Shown: positions 48,801-61,469 of the stretch, in pieces | Position numbering within the stretch: the stretch's first letter is position 1 | Layout of the letters: every line of letters begins with the position of its first letter | Assembly: GCA_947685225.1 (NCBI GenBank) | Contig: CANTUV010000012.1 | Location: 1,798,001 to 1,862,000 of the forward strand | Direction: 5' to 3' | Length of the DNA stretch: 64,000 nt | Origin: Garcia nutans | Lineage: Eukaryota > Streptophyta > Magnoliopsida > Malpighiales > Euphorbiaceae | The notes under the pieces: model-generated | The model's database searches: none | What the model saw: the letters and a program-made list of their open reading frames with translations, nothing else | Told to the model about the DNA's origin: nothing | Position numbers and translations under genes: made by a program

Positions 48801-51800
48801 TAGGAAAAGTTGGATATGTCTTTCTCCTAAGAGGTTCTAAGGAACAAAAATTGATTTTCTATTGTGATCTAATGTGAAACTGCTGTTTACAGTGTGGAAT
48901 ATGCCAAGTTTGCTTCATTTTTTTACTGCATTCTTACTGATTATTTAATAATATTACTTATTTGATATTTTGTGAACATACGGAGAAGAAACAAGGTGAT
49001 GATAGATAAGCACATACATGCTTACATCTGGAGTAACAAATAATATGTTCATTTAATAGGCAGCCAAAGTCATAAGAATCAATTAGCATGTAACATTCTA
49101 GTTATTGCCAGGCAGTGTTGTTAAAGGCTCACCCAGTTGCAAGATGCAACCGGGTGCAGCCTCTGCACTTTGGATACACTGAAGGGTGCTTACGCCCTCT
49201 GGTCCCTTAGGCACAGTCTTGGAGTTAGGTGCCTGAAGTTTTTTTTTTTTTCCCTATGTTAATAGATATTCTGGTCTATATTTTAAAAATTGAATATTCT
49301 TAATAAAAACCTAATGAGAAAAGGACCTATACAAAATCTAGACTTCCCTTATTACTACCAAAAAGAAAAACACAAAAAAAATAAGATTGAGAACTTGAAG
49401 AAGATTTTTTTCCTAATAAGCATCTTGGTCCAAATTTTAAATAGAAACCTAAAGAGAAGAGGAAGAAAGTAATTTTTTTCCCTTTTACATGTTTGAGTTA
49501 CAAAAAACTCACATAAATACAATTCAGTTTTTTTTTCTTTTTTTTTTTTTATGATTGAGTCTAGGTGATTAGGATCTATTTTATGCCGCATTATGGATGT
49601 AAATGTATTTAAGGCTGTCATAATAAGGCTGTCATCAACATAGCTCATAACCCAGTTCAATATGATCTCACAAAGCATATTGAAATAGATCGACACTTCA
49701 TAAAAGAGAAATTAGTAGATGGCCATCAGACAAACAACTGGTTGATGTGTTTATCAAAGGACTCATCAATAGAAACTTTCACATTTTAATTTGCAAGTTG
49801 GGCATGCATGATATTTTTGCACCAACTTGAGGAGTGTTGGAAGTTGATTGTGCTGGTGGTAGTTGGTAGTTGTATTTAATATAGATAGGCCATTATATAT
49901 ATGTATATATATCATTGTATACTTTTTAGAATATGAATAAAAGAATTGAAGTATTTTTTCTTCAAATTCTCTAAAATCAACACGTCTTGTTGTATAATAT
50001 AGATAAATCCCATATTAGAAAAGTAAAAGAAAACATAGTGACATATAAGTGGTGTAGATTGGGTCTTAATAGAAACCAATTGGTTCTGTGTAGGATGAGG
50101 ATCCGACCTCATTTATCAACGGGCATTTCAAGACTTGTGTAGTTTCTACATGGTATGAGAGCTAGGTAATGGGCTAACTGCTATATGATCTTAGACTAGA
50201 GTTTGGTCTATCAGAGAATTTAGACCCATTGCTAACCTAGGGCCCCAGAGAAAAATAGGTCTAGATAATTTATGTTGGACCTAAATAGTAGGTTGCTATC
50301 CATGTTTGGCAAGTAACAACTGGATAAATACTAGTTGCATTTGAGCGAGAATATTAGAGAATATAAATAAATTCCACATTGGAAAAGTATAAGAAAACAT
50401 AGTGACATATATATGTTGTATATTGAACTTAACATAAGCCAATTAGTTTTATGTAAGATGAGAATCCAACCCGATTTATATGGCCACTGATGTGGATTCC
50501 CAACACTCAAGGCCCATGTAGTTTCTATGCCTCTAAATTAAATAAACACTACAACAAATCTCGTTCCAAAAATAAAACCATTTGCAGAAGCACCTTAAAC
50601 AATTTGATCACTAGCTCTAGCATCTTTGTTGATACTTTTTCATTTCTCTCCTAATTGCCTCTTCAATAATTGCAACACATCCATCATTTTCTCCTCCACT
50701 TCCTTCAACTCATTTAAGCTTGGTGCTGAAATCATCCATTCTCTCTAGTAATGTCCCTCACCTCGGTATTCTTGCAAAGAAACCCTTGATTCTATCAATG
50801 ATAGTGTGGATTTGATAAAGAGGGAGAGATTATTTGAAGAGATAAGAGTGGTGCGAATGAAGTGAATAAGGGGCGCGAATGAAGTGAATAAGGGTTGGGC
50901 AATTTTGTCAAATAGAAAATTTGCTCTGTCATGAGCAATAGCTCTAGTAGTAGTCTTGCCTAAAAATTTTTACATTAAAATAGAATATACAATCAGATTA
51001 GCAAGAAACACAGTCTATTTTTGTCCTGTTGTACAATTAAATACTCTTTCAATCTCAAAGTTATGATCCATTTTTGAACTGTAGTTTTTCTCTATAATAG
51101 ACTATTACGGTGTGAACTGAAAAGTGAACCAACAATTCATATTTAATTATTTATCATTACCTCTATGATAACTCATGCTGGATGTTAAAGAAGGTAAAGA
51201 TAGTAGAAAATAACTAAAAAGTTTTCTTAAAGGATGATTGAATCTATGGGGACATTCACTGGAGCCTAGATGATTTAATGCACTTGGCTAAATAAACATT
51301 TTCATAGTGAAACAAAGGATTGCTATTTCAGGACATAGAGTAATATGCACTAGTTCAAAATGAATAGCATAAGAATTTGAAATATAGATAGTTAAAAACC
51401 TATATTGTTATTGAACATTAAAAAAGTTTGAATAGAACCAGTCATCTTACCCTGTTTAATTATTATGAATTATGGAAATTTCGGGGTTATATGAACTTTG
51501 GCTCTGTTGAAAGAGCAGTTACAAAATGTGTAGTTTCAGTATTTAATAAAATATCTTTGACCTTCATATGAAGTATGCCCCACGGATGCAATGGATTAAG
51601 TTTCCATATTTCACATATTCATCTATTAATGCTTTCTTTTTTCACTCATGCATAAGATGGCGAATGAGGTCTATGGAATACTATATAGCAATGTTCATCC
51701 TGTTAGTGGAGAGACATATGAAACAGCAGCTCCTGATGAAGAAGCCTTTTTGAGGAATGTTATCACGCCAATTTACCAGGTTTTACGAAAGGTATTTCAA

Positions 51801-54800
51801 CGCTAGTATCTTAAAAAATTAAAACTTTATCCTTTTGATTTGTTACAGAATGTGATAGTTTTTTTCTCGCTGCTATGTGCACATATGCTTTTTGAGTTTT
51901 TCAGGGTGTTGCTTTATTTGACTTGATTGGAAAAGGGGCTTTATTAGCTTGTTTTCATGTTACTTTTTTGGTAGTTGTTTGTGAGTCTTTTTGTGAGGAT
52001 CCTTTGTTCCCTTCGGTGCACTGCGCTTTTGATACAATTTCTTCATATATATATATATAACTTTCTATGTAATTTGCTGCTTATGTTATTTTTATCTGTT
52101 TATTTCTGGACAATAATTTTATTTCATATGATATAAAGGAATCAAAGAAAAGCAAAAATGGCAAGGAAAGCCATTCGAAATGGAGGAACTATGATGATTT
52201 GAATGAGTACTTCTGGTGAGAATCTTGAATGTATTAAATTTCGTTTATATAATTTAGTCAGATCACTGGCTGAATCTTCCTATTCTTTTAGGTCTAATAA
52301 TTGTTTCAGATTGGGGTGGCCAATGGATCTTAAAGCAGATTTTTTTGTTCATTCAGATGAGGTGTTACCTACAAATGAGGTATCTATTTGTCTCTCTTCC
52401 TGGTTAAAGCACATTAGTTCATGTCTTTTTTTTTTAATATTTTAAAATATTTTTTGTCTTTGTATGTATTCCTAGTGCCTTATATCAAAGGACATGGATG
52501 ATTATACCTCAAAAATATTTTTTATGTTGTTGGGAATTAAATCCTATTAATTCTCTCAAAAGTTCATAAGAAATTAGATGAGGAAGAAAGAATTATAGAG
52601 ACAGAATAAGGACAGAATAGAAGGAACAAAGGAAGGTATGAGAGGGAATCAGATATTTAATTATATTCCTTGATGGCTCCACATGAAAAACGATGCATAT
52701 ATATAAATTTTCTGGTGGCAGCAACTGCTTTGGAATTATTTGTTCCAATTTAGACCGATTCCATGACACCATTATCATTTTCATTACTATTTTCGATTCT
52801 TTTATTAGAAACCCTGCATGGTAGTACTGCTTGCTGTCATGGTTTGTGGTCACTGCCAAAGGCGGCTATTTATACATTGTTGCAATTAGTGTCTCTTGTT
52901 TCATAATTCATCTATCATGCATTATGAATTACAATCATGTGTTAATGTGGACACTGTTCTACAAGAAATAGGCATGTTGCCATGTGCAAAGATTGCAAAT
53001 TATTATACAATAAGGTAAAATGTAGCATCCAACAAATCTTAGTAAATGAACATGCAAAATTAACACTTTCTTGATGAAGATTACATGGAAGGTACATATG
53101 ACAAAGAAATGTGTGAAGACAACAAATACAGAGGTAAAAATATACATGCATGTAGTCATATAATTTCAGGAATACACAGACATTACTAAGGTAAGATTTT
53201 GATATTGTGGGAAAAGCAATTCTATATGAGGATCCTCATAATGAGTTTTTTGGACATGATCAGGAGGAATTTACATGTAGATGTTTAAATGTCTTATATG
53301 CAAAATGCAAATTTCTTATGGTTGCTTATTGTATTTACTTTGTATTGATTAAAGGTTGCATTTCACTGTGCTCGACTGTTTTTTCTTTGATATGTATTGA
53401 TAGTAATACTTGTATCCTTGAAATCCTTATTCTAAAGAACATTTTCTCAGCTTTGTTGTTGAGTATCTTTTCCTCAAAAGTACATGACCTAATTTGATTT
53501 GTTGTAGAGATATAACCAACGTAGCACTGGAAAGAGGAAGCCTAAAACAAATTTTGTTGAAGTCCGCACCTTTTGGCACCTATATAGAAGTTTTGACCGA
53601 ATGTGGATATTCTTTATATTGGCTTTCCAGGTGAAGTAAATGTTATTGAATTTTTTTTTCAATAGTATTCCTCAGGACAATCATTTGCATCCGTACTTCT
53701 CTTCCAGGCTATGGTTATTGTTGCATGGAATTCTTCTGGGTCAATTGCTGATATTTTCAATGAGGATGTCTTCAAAAGTGTTTTAAGCATTTTCGTCACT
53801 TCTGCTTTCCTCAATTTTCTCCAAGGTATCTCTGCAATTTTTGTTAATTTAATTTCGACATTAAATTTTTTTTTCTCAATGAATTTTAGATATATGTTAT
53901 CAGCTTGGTTATTTCTTAAAACATTTCATTGAAATAACCAAAATTTCCTCTCAAGTCTGGAAAGGGTGGAATGTTAAACGTTAATTAGTATCAGTGCCAA
54001 ATTTTTTTAATTTCCGAGCTGTTTAAAAATCTGCTGAATTATTTTTTCAATGCAAATTTTAAGTTAAAAGTTTTAACTTATCATTTTAAGTGAATTTTGG
54101 CTTAATTGAGATTTTTGAGTGATACATAGATAACCGTTATCTGATAACTTAAAACTAGAAGGTAGTGATTCTTAATTTTGAATGATGAATCATATAATCA
54201 AATATCATCTTAAAGTTTTGCTGTTTGGTTATATAATTTTGTATATGGTGATTCACTGCCATTTGGCTATCCATTTCATTAAGTGTTGTTATTTTGGTTA
54301 TACATTATACTCAATTCATCTTATTGGAACAAACTAATTGCACACCCCTACTTCAATAAACAAATGAATGAAAGTTTTGTGATTGTACTATTTTTTGCTG
54401 CTCATATTTTATATACTGTAAATACAACGGTTTCAAGTATGGTAACCAGTTGTATCCAGTTTGGGTTGCTTTGATGTTTCCTTATCTTCTTTATTATCTA
54501 TTTTACAGCTTCTCTGGATATAGTTCTTAGTCTTAATGCCTGGAAGAGCTTAAAAGCCACACAAATAATAAGATACCTTCTGAAGTTTGCAGTATCCGCT
54601 ATGTGGGCTATAGTTCTGCCAATTGGTTATTCTAGTTCTGTGCAGAATCCATCAGGCCTTGTAAAATTCTTTAATAATTGGGTTAGGGATTGGCAGAATC
54701 AGTCATTTTATAATTATGCCGTTGCAATTTATTTGATACCCAATGTATTTGCTGCTTTACTTTTTGTGCTTCCACTCTTACGGAGAAGAATGGAGAATTC

Positions 54801-57800
54801 AAACTGGCGTATTATTACTTTTATTATGTGGTGGGCCCAGGTATGCATTTTACCATGGTACTTTTGATTAGAGAAGCTGTTTTCTGGTTTCTTTGATATG
54901 GTTGTTTTTTTATTCTTTGGATATTAGTTAATATGCGTTTCTCTGTTCTGCAGCCAAAACTATATGTAGGAAGAGGCATGCATGAAGATATGCTCTCACT
55001 TTTAAAGTAAGTGAAGCAAATGTTTTTGGATGCTATCTGTGTTTACTTGTTATTATATTATAGGGCTTTCCTTCTTTTGTTTTTGTTGAGGACCAGGGGA
55101 AGGGGGTTGGGTGATAACTTGTTGCAAGGAACTTGCTCAATTTGGTGATGGTTTTTTTGAATGATTTTATGGTTCTGACATGGGACTTTAAGATGCATTA
55201 GTGCTGCTAAATCTGGAGGAATCACTAACGTATTTACATTTCCCTTTACTCAGGTATACACTATTTTGGATCATGCTGCTAATTTGCAAGCTAGCTTTTA
55301 GCTACTATGTGGAGGTTTTTTCTTCTTAGATATCTTTTTTCATCTTATTTTGATATCCCTTGGAATTAACTTCAATACTGATCTGACTTAATAGCTCCAA
55401 ATGCATTATTCTATGTGCACATATTTTCATGTGCAAAAATGTTTAAATATTTTATTTGAAGGTCATTTTTGGCATTTACACATGCACATTTGTGCATATT
55501 TATAACAAATTCAATTAAATTTATGAATTCTGAAAGAAGTTACAACAGAGGTGTCTCTTCTTTTTATCAGGGAAATTTATGCTTCACTTATGGCATAGCC
55601 TGTTACTTGTATAGGTACTTTAGACATCCAAAAGGATGCTTCATTGTAATTAGAAATCAGTGGTAGTCAATGCATAAAGAAAACTTGAGAAGGAATAATA
55701 TTCAAGCCCTAAATAACATAAAATATAGCTTTTCTAAATTTATTTTTCTCAGTCTTTGGAAATAAATAATCTTACCATGGAAACTGGGGGTGGGAGGGCT
55801 GAACATTGTCATTGCTTAACTGATGCGATAAAAACTTCTACTCAATTATATTAGAAAATTCTAAAAGATTGACTGCTTTCTAGAGTCCAATTATGTAGTT
55901 TTTTTTTTGTCCAAAGTTTTGGGGAACTTATTAGGGAATGTAATGGGAAACAGAAGAAGAATAAAACGAACTAGTCGACTCCTTTGCTTGTATCTGAATA
56001 AACAGGTCCAATTCTTTCTAGCCATACTATGGACACTTTAGATTCCTATCACTTTATATAGAACACTTATTTTCTTGTATTATTTCTTATATTCATGTGT
56101 TTTAAATCTATAATTTATGTGTTTTGTCAATAGATACTACCTTTGGTTGGACCAACAAAATTGATCATGGATATGCATATTGACAACTATCAATGGCATG
56201 AATTCTTTCCAAATGGTAATTCATCTTTCTGGTAATTATTTATACTTTTAATATGTGGTATAACTGTACTAATTCATTTTAAAATTTCTGTAGTTACCCA
56301 TAATATCGGTGTTGTCATTGCTATATGGGCTCCAGTTGTTCTGGTAAGTGAACTGCACGATATTATGTGACATAAATTTTTTATGTGTTATGCTGCTTCT
56401 TGTGATAGTATCAGTTGGTGTATTAGGTTTATTTTATGGATGGACAAATATGGTATGCCATATTTTCTACTCTTTTTGGTGGAATACATGGAGCATTCAG
56501 CCATTTGGGTGAGGTCAGTGACTATTTTGGTGCTCATACAATTAAACAGTGGATATAATTTTCGTAGTTATCATGTGTAGTTAATTGTCATTGAAGAATT
56601 GACTCTATTTATTATGGATTGTTTATAATTTTCATCCTAAATAACACTATGAAACTTTGGCGATTTCCCAGATACGAACACTTGGAATGTTACGGTCTAG
56701 ATTTGAATCTGTGCCTTCAGCTTTCAGTCGCCATCTTGTGCCATCATCAAATGATGACACTGAAAAGAAATACTTGGGGGTAGAAATTCTAACCAATAGA
56801 TCTTTTTGATCTTTCTTTTCGGAAGAATATTGTATAGATGTTCCCGGTTTTAGATGCATTTATATAGGAAATCACAAATGCAGGCTATGTTTTTTGTTTT
56901 ATTGATCCATTATATACATTATTCAATTGGCACATTCTTGTGTTTTTCATTGGCTAAGTAGCACTTTTTCTTGAAAAAACAATTGTAGGATGCCTCGATT
57001 GAAAGAAAAAATATTGCAAATTTTTCTCGGGTGTGGAATGAGTTCATCAATTCGATGAGAAATGAAGATTTAATCAGCAACCAGTTGAGACTCCTCTTGC
57101 TTAAAATTTATTCCATATGTCTATTGTATAATATTTTATGTTTCTAATATTTTTTTGCTGTCACTGTTCAGTGAAAGAGACTTGCTACTTGTACCATATT
57201 CTTCAAGTGACGTCTCTGTTGTCCAATGGCCTCCTTTTTTGCTTGCTAGCAAGGTATAATCTTGACCCATTATTAGTGTTCTCTTAATGCAGAAAACAGA
57301 TAATGTCTAACCTATTTCTCCGTTTGATGGACATGTTAGATTCCAATAGCATTGGACATGGCAAAAGATTTCAGGGGGAAGGAGGATGCTGACTTGTACA
57401 AGAAGATGGATGATTATATGCGCTCAGCTATAACTGAGGCTTATGAAGCACTGAGGGATATAATATATGGCTTTCTGGAAGATGATGCTGATAGGAAGTA
57501 AGACGCATTCTCCTTATAAGCTTCACTCATATAAATAATATGTGATGCGACCTTCCCAGATTTGATTGTTAAAAAAAAACATAATAATCAAATGTGGTCA
57601 TAATAATTTTCTCCTATAGAATCCTTCTTAACATTCCTTTTCATCTTGCATTCTTTCACCTGTTTTTCTTAAACAGGAGTGTGAGACAAATTTGTTATGA
57701 AGTGGACTTGAGCATTCAACAGCATAGATTTTTGAATGAGTTCCGAATGAGTGGCTTGCCTTTGCTTAGTGAAAAGTTGGAGAAATTTCTAAATGTCTTG

Positions 57801-59769
57801 GTATGGTGCTTCCTTTTCTCTCCATTTCGTTTCCTTCTATACTGTGCATTTTATGAAGGAATATTGCAGTGGCAATTTGAGTGCTTATGCTACTATTGTG
57901 CTGACAGCTAGGTGATTATGAAGATTTTGATGCGTACAAATCTCAGATAATTAATGTTCTTCAGGATATTATAGAAATTATTACTCAGGATATCATGATT
58001 CATGGCCATGAGTAAGTGCTGAAGAAGTTCAAACACATTGAAATGTCAAAATTGGTTTGAGTTGCTTGACAGAATGAATGTTTATATAATTAAACTGTTT
58101 GCCGTGGTTTTTCTGTTGCTATAGAATCCTGGAAAGAGCTCATTCTACAACGATAGATGATCAGAACAGCAAGAAAGAGCAGAGATTTGGAAGGATAAAT
58201 ATTGCCCTTACACAAAATAAATCATGGAGAGAGAAGGTAATCTTTATACTCATTTAATTGCTGTAGACATCACCTTGTCATTCTATATAAGGATCCTATG
58301 TTTAAATCTTCTGTGTGTTTTTGCCAAGGTTGTTAGGCTTCATTTGCTTTTGACCACGAAGGAATCTGCTATAAATGTACCTTCAAACTTGGATGCTCGA
58401 CGCCGTATCACTTTCTTTGCAAATTCCTTATTTATGAACATGCCAACAGCTCCAAAAGTCCGAGACATGCTCTCCTTTAGGTCAGTGATTTCAGAATTAT
58501 TCATTTAAGGAGACTGTATTGTTGGTTGTCAAATGAGAAATATTAGTAATATGCATAGAATAAATCCTGGGTTGTTGCTGCAATCAATTTAAAAGTGAAC
58601 TGACATGCAGATATGATGTCTGGAAATTCTCTTAATGGTTATGATTACAATGTCATTTTCCTTTGCTATCCACATATATTACATTATTTGGGTTTGCATG
58701 CTTCAGTACAGAAATTGACCATTGGTCAAAACTTGGATATTTAAAATTTTTCTAGCTTTGAAGTTAAATTTCTTTTTCTTCTTTATGGTTAGTGTTTTGA
58801 CTCCATATTACAAAGAAGATGTTCTATATTCTGAAGATGATCTTCAGAAGGAAAATGAAGATGGGATTACAATATTGTTCTACCTGAAGACAATATATCG
58901 GGGTACGTTTATGATTGTTGCTGCAGTGTGTTTTTTTATTTTTATGGTAGGTTCGACTTGCTAAACAGCCCACATTTCAGATGAGTGGAAAAATTTTGAG
59001 GAACGAATGAATGATCATGAAATTAATTACTTTCCAAAAGAAAGGGCAGAGTTTCTTCGTCAGTGGGTATCCTATAGGGGGCAGACTCTTGCTAGAACAG
59101 GTAGAATGGTAGTGATTTGCATCCTATCTTATCTTGGTTTCATTTCTGTTCTGCATCTCATTTAAGCAATATGATCTGAATATGTATTTCTGCCAGTGAG
59201 GGGGATAATGTACTACAAGAAGGCTCTAGAAGTTCAGTGCTTCCTGGAATTCACAGGCGACAATGGTTTGTGATTTTTTTTTAGCAAATGTTTTGATGCA
59301 AATATGAATATCTGGATTTGCTTTTTTGCTGTTCTTTCCTTAATAAACTAGTAGCTATTTTAATGCCGCCAGCAAGCCACACCAAGGAATTAAGTGAGCC
59401 TGATCAGCTCTATCAGAAGGCTTTTCTATATCATGCGCAAGCTCTGGCTGATTTGAAGTTTACCTATGTTGTATCTTGTCAAATATATGGGGCCCAAAAA
59501 AAATCCACTGATGGTCGAGATCGAAGCTGTTACAGTAATATTCTAAATCTCATGTTAACGTGAGTCAAAATTGCTTTTGGTGTTAGTGTGAGCAGTTCTT
59601 TGTTCAGATCTTTAAGGTCTATGCATCCATAATTTGTTAAAATTGTTGTAGATATCCATCCTTACGTGTTGCTTACATCGATGAAAGAGAAGAGACGGTA
59701 AATGGAAAATCTCAGAAGGTTCATTACTCTGTTCTGGTCAAAGGAGGTATGGAAACTAAGCTAGATGAG
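42874..59769 (+). CDS. CALS7: Callose synthase, CALS7/GSL7-like (exons 1-33; 3' part outside window)
   Basis: Plasma-membrane (1,3)-beta-glucan synthase (GT48) using UDP-glucose; Arabidopsis CALS7 serves phloem sieve plates. Exons: 42874-43087, 44469-44569, 45829-45941, 46051-46138, 46242-46352, 46439-46591, 47965-48054, 48176-48267, 48355-48478, 51657-51791, 52139-52215, 52292-52379, 53508-53630, 53708-53825, 54509-54840, 54954-55006, 55254-55314, 56134-56215, 56294-56343, 56427-56513, 56672-56779, 56989-57083, 57172-57253, 57340-57497, 57677-57800, 57908-58011, 58125-58236, 58329-58480, 58793-58902, 58981-59100, 59197-59265, 59352-59559, 59652-59769. All join GT-AG without a stop: 1284 codons of about 1950. 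Visible: Vta1-like N-terminus (about residues 45-190), FKS1 domain 1 (LIYIGLYLLIWGEASNIRFM, about 335-365), six predicted membrane helices between about 490 and 770, and the cytoplasmic start of the glucan synthase domain (SVLTPYYKEDVLYSE in exon 29). The start MASSSGTKNEGGPPRSLSRKM resembles CALS7. Catalytic C-terminus not seen. Confidence 0.93.
43088..44468 (+). other. Intron 1 of the callose synthase gene
   Basis: A 1.4-kb intron with gtaagc donor and aatag acceptor. It splits a cysteine codon. No mobile element or other gene was recognised in it. Confidence 0.85.
44838..45579 (-). mobile_element. 5'-truncated RTE-type LINE in intron 2
   Basis: The insert ends on its 3' side (44838) in a (ttg)n tail preceded by the phrase aatttgtttgggattaaggc, in minus sense, which is typical of plant RTE LINEs. 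A 20-bp perfect target-site duplication flanks it (44818-44837 and 45580-45599). Only the C-terminal end of the reverse transcriptase remains. The element is antisense to the host gene and does not touch an exon. Confidence 0.92.
44943..45579 (-). pseudogene. C-terminal fragment of RTE reverse transcriptase
   Basis: About 210 codons are open without a break. They read the end of the RTE RT: FKYLGSVFQNDGRIDEDV, FYRTVVRPAMLYGSECW, MSVAEMRMLRWMCGHTR, then a basic RGRGRPRTVWKEV. The catalytic RT motifs and the endonuclease are missing through 5' truncation, so it is inactive in spite of the open frame. The first few codons of the open frame come from the flanking intron. Confidence 0.92.
46592..47964 (+). 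other. Intron 6 of the callose synthase gene
   Basis: A 1.37-kb intron (gtaagt donor, aaag acceptor). It is AT-rich; no coding relic or repeat family was recognised. Confidence 0.8.
49620..49834 (+). pseudogene. Ty1/copia RNase H C-terminal relic in intron 9
   Basis: The plus strand reads INIAHNPVQYDLTKHIEIDR, HFIKEKL, then after a small deletion and frameshift DKQLVDVFIKGLI and a TGA after the final APT. This is the end of copia pol. A purine-rich tract leads straight into an LTR at 49835. The same protein segment appears in the minus-strand copia at 61696-61944. Confidence 0.82.
49835..49982 (+). repeat. 3' LTR of the intron 9 copia relic (~148 bp)
   Basis: Starts TGTTGGAAGTTGA and ends tctctaaaatcaaca. 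It carries an aataaa-like signal near 49936. The upstream LTR and the rest of the element are absent. Confidence 0.65.
49988..50529 (+). mobile_element. TRIM-like miniature LTR element in intron 9
   Basis: Two diverged direct repeats (about 49988-50150 and 50342-50529) share the block aaaacatagtgacatata and the end tgtagtttcta. The first is followed at 50151 by tggtatgagagc, one base from the tRNA-iMet primer site. The internal part is only about 190 bp and has no frame. This is the layout of a terminal-repeat retrotransposon in miniature. Outer ends are approximate. Confidence 0.72.
52380..53507 (+). other. Intron 12 of the callose synthase gene
   Basis: A 1.1-kb intron between a donor at gtatct and an acceptor at ttgtag. 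Short open frames on the minus strand are not supported by any motif. No repeat was recognised. Confidence 0.8.
53826..54508 (+). other. Intron 14 of the callose synthase gene
   Basis: A 683-bp AT-rich intron inside the second predicted membrane helix region. Nothing else was seen in it. Confidence 0.8.
55315..56133 (+). other. Intron 17 of the callose synthase gene
   Basis: An 819-bp intron between the exons for SYYVE and ILPLVGPTK. No feature was recognised in it. Confidence 0.8.
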
Positions 59770-60347
59770 GTATGGAAACTAATTCTTTTTCATGTGGAAT
59801 TTTTTCATTTTCTGTGTTTTATAGTTTTATAAGTGGAAGAAAGATAACTACCTTATTGCTCAAAAAAATTAAAGGTGTGGACAGGACCTGTTCTCCATAA
59901 ACTGTATCATTTTCAATATAATGGTTTCATAATGGTGGTTATTTATTTTAACAATGTTACGGTGATAAAAAGTTATGCTTTTATGTATTTTCCTGAGTAT
60001 GCCCATTCAGTATACCTGCTAGCAGCATTTTTTTTAGGTAAAAATTAGTATTGAGAAAGAACTGAGGTTACAGTATGGAGGACAAGAAATCCCTATAACT
60101 CCCAAAACAAACAAGAAACATAAAAAACAAGCTAAAATAACGCCTTCCATTATAGTTGGATAATATTCAAAGGGACTCCTTTAAAAGCTTAGGAAGGGTA
60201 TTCCCACATAGAACCCAAAAACCACCTTCATTTTATATTCTGGGAAATATTTTGTTGATTACATTAGATTCTAATCTTTGATACTTGGTAAAGTACAGTG
60301 ATTTTACTATCTTATAGGGAATGGTGGAGCTGAGATTTCTCACAGAA

Positions 60348-60957
60348 TGTTAGATTAGGTCTATCAATTTTATTGATTCCCTAAGAGTTTGTATAGCTGT
60401 ATCTACAACAGGGAGTACAAAAGGGTAGATTATATCCGTGTCTAATCATGCTTACTTTTTCCCCAGAATTAAGGCATACTTGGTTCAATTTTGGGGCACA
60501 AACTAACCTTGCATTTCTTCCTAACACCACTAAGACTTACTGGAACAACTTTTTTAACAGAAAATTAAACACAGATTTCCTCCAGAATGCAAAATAACTA
60601 GAGATTATCTAAGGAAAATTTCAATCCTCATCACTCTTCCTTGAGAATTTTCTTTCATACTCCAAGAATTTTCCTCAGAGTGGTTCGGTTAGGATATTTG
60701 CAAATTGGTCTTCAAAACTGTAATACACCAGGTGATGAACCAATTAGAGAAACTTCGGATAGAATTCTTAGTGAGTGCTGTAGGAGATAAATTTGAATAT
60801 TATCTATTAGATTGAAGACATGGCTATATAATTCTTTTATTTAATAATATCTAAGCAATTTAATATAAGGAATGTGATATCTTTATCAATACACTGCCTT
60901 CCTTTCAATGGCGCAAGTCCACAGTTAGTAGTTCCTGATTCGCTTTTTTGTGGTAGT
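60348..60957 (-). mobile_element. Copia relic: 3' LTR and end of RNase H
   Basis: On the minus strand an LTR-like segment runs from TGATGAGGATT at 60633 to CTAATCTAACA at 60348, with an aataaaat signal close to its end. It is preceded by a purine tract and by the reading QFANILTEPL, which resembles the QxADxxTKPL end of copia RNase H, then a stop. The coding part is very short and decayed, so the call is moderate. Confidence 0.5.
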
Positions 60958-60975
60958 TTAAAAAAATCTGTGGAA

Positions 60976-61160
60976 GGGGAGCCTTGGCGCAACGGTAAGT
61001 GTTGTCGCCGTGTGACCTGAGGTCACGGGTTCGAGTCGTGGAAACGGCCTCTTGCAATTAATTGCAAGGGAAGGCCGCGTACAAAGACCCAATGGGTCCG
61101 ACCCTTCCCCGGACCCCGCTCATTGCAGGAGCATTTGTGCACCGGGCTGCCCTTTTTTTT
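60976..61160 (+). mobile_element. Au-type SINE
   Basis: The 185-bp element starts ggggagccttggcgcaacgg, the tRNA-derived head with box A, and carries box B ggttcgagtc at 61028-61037. Its body (ggtccgacccttccccggac, then gtgcaccgggctgcc) and terminal t run match the Au SINE family of flowering plants. A duplication of about 12 bp (aaaaaaatctgt) flanks it at 60960-60971 and about 61162-61172. RNA polymerase III promoter boxes are intact. It is in the same orientation as the host gene. Confidence 0.93.
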
Positions 61161-61469
61161 AAAAAAAATCTGTTAGCTATTCAATTAGATACGTTGAAAG
61201 CCACATAATGTAAGATATCCAATATTATATATGGACCCATAGAGGGCTTATATTCTCTATTTGTTTTGATCTCCAAGCTCTCTAATGTACTGTATGACTA
61301 GACTTGGTTTAGCAAGCTCATGGGCCTGTAAAAATTACTGACATTTGAAACTTGATAATTTGGAAGTTGGCTATTCTGAATTTTCTTCTAACCCTACCTC
61401 TGTGGTGCATCTTTAGTTTGATGGTAAAATTTAAAATTTAATTTAATTTTGATTATTACCTAAGAGAAT

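Larger units (their letters stand above)
48479..51656 (+). other. Intron 9 of the callose synthase gene (3.2 kb)
   Basis: The longest complete intron, between the FKS1 domain 1 exon and exon 10 (MANEVYGILYSN). It holds a copia relic (49620-49982) and a TRIM (49988-50529). The remaining parts, 48479-49600 and 50530-51656, show nothing I could name. Confidence 0.85.

Noticed and set aside
53207..53497. 96-codon plus-strand frame in intron 12 as an extra exon
   Set aside because: It has no similarity to callose synthase, and exons 12 and 13 join in frame without it.
55469..55666. 65-codon plus-strand frame in intron 17 as an extra exon
   Set aside because: Exons 17 and 18 join directly to give the conserved YYVEILPLV segment, so there is no room for it.
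60040..60120. Candidate exon 34 of the callose synthase gene after ttttttttag
   Set aside because: The translation does not resemble the expected EIYRIKLPG segment in any frame and soon meets stops.
60976..61050. tRNA gene
   Set aside because: Box A and box B are present but the sequence does not fold as a full tRNA, and the body and flanking duplication are those of an Au SINE.
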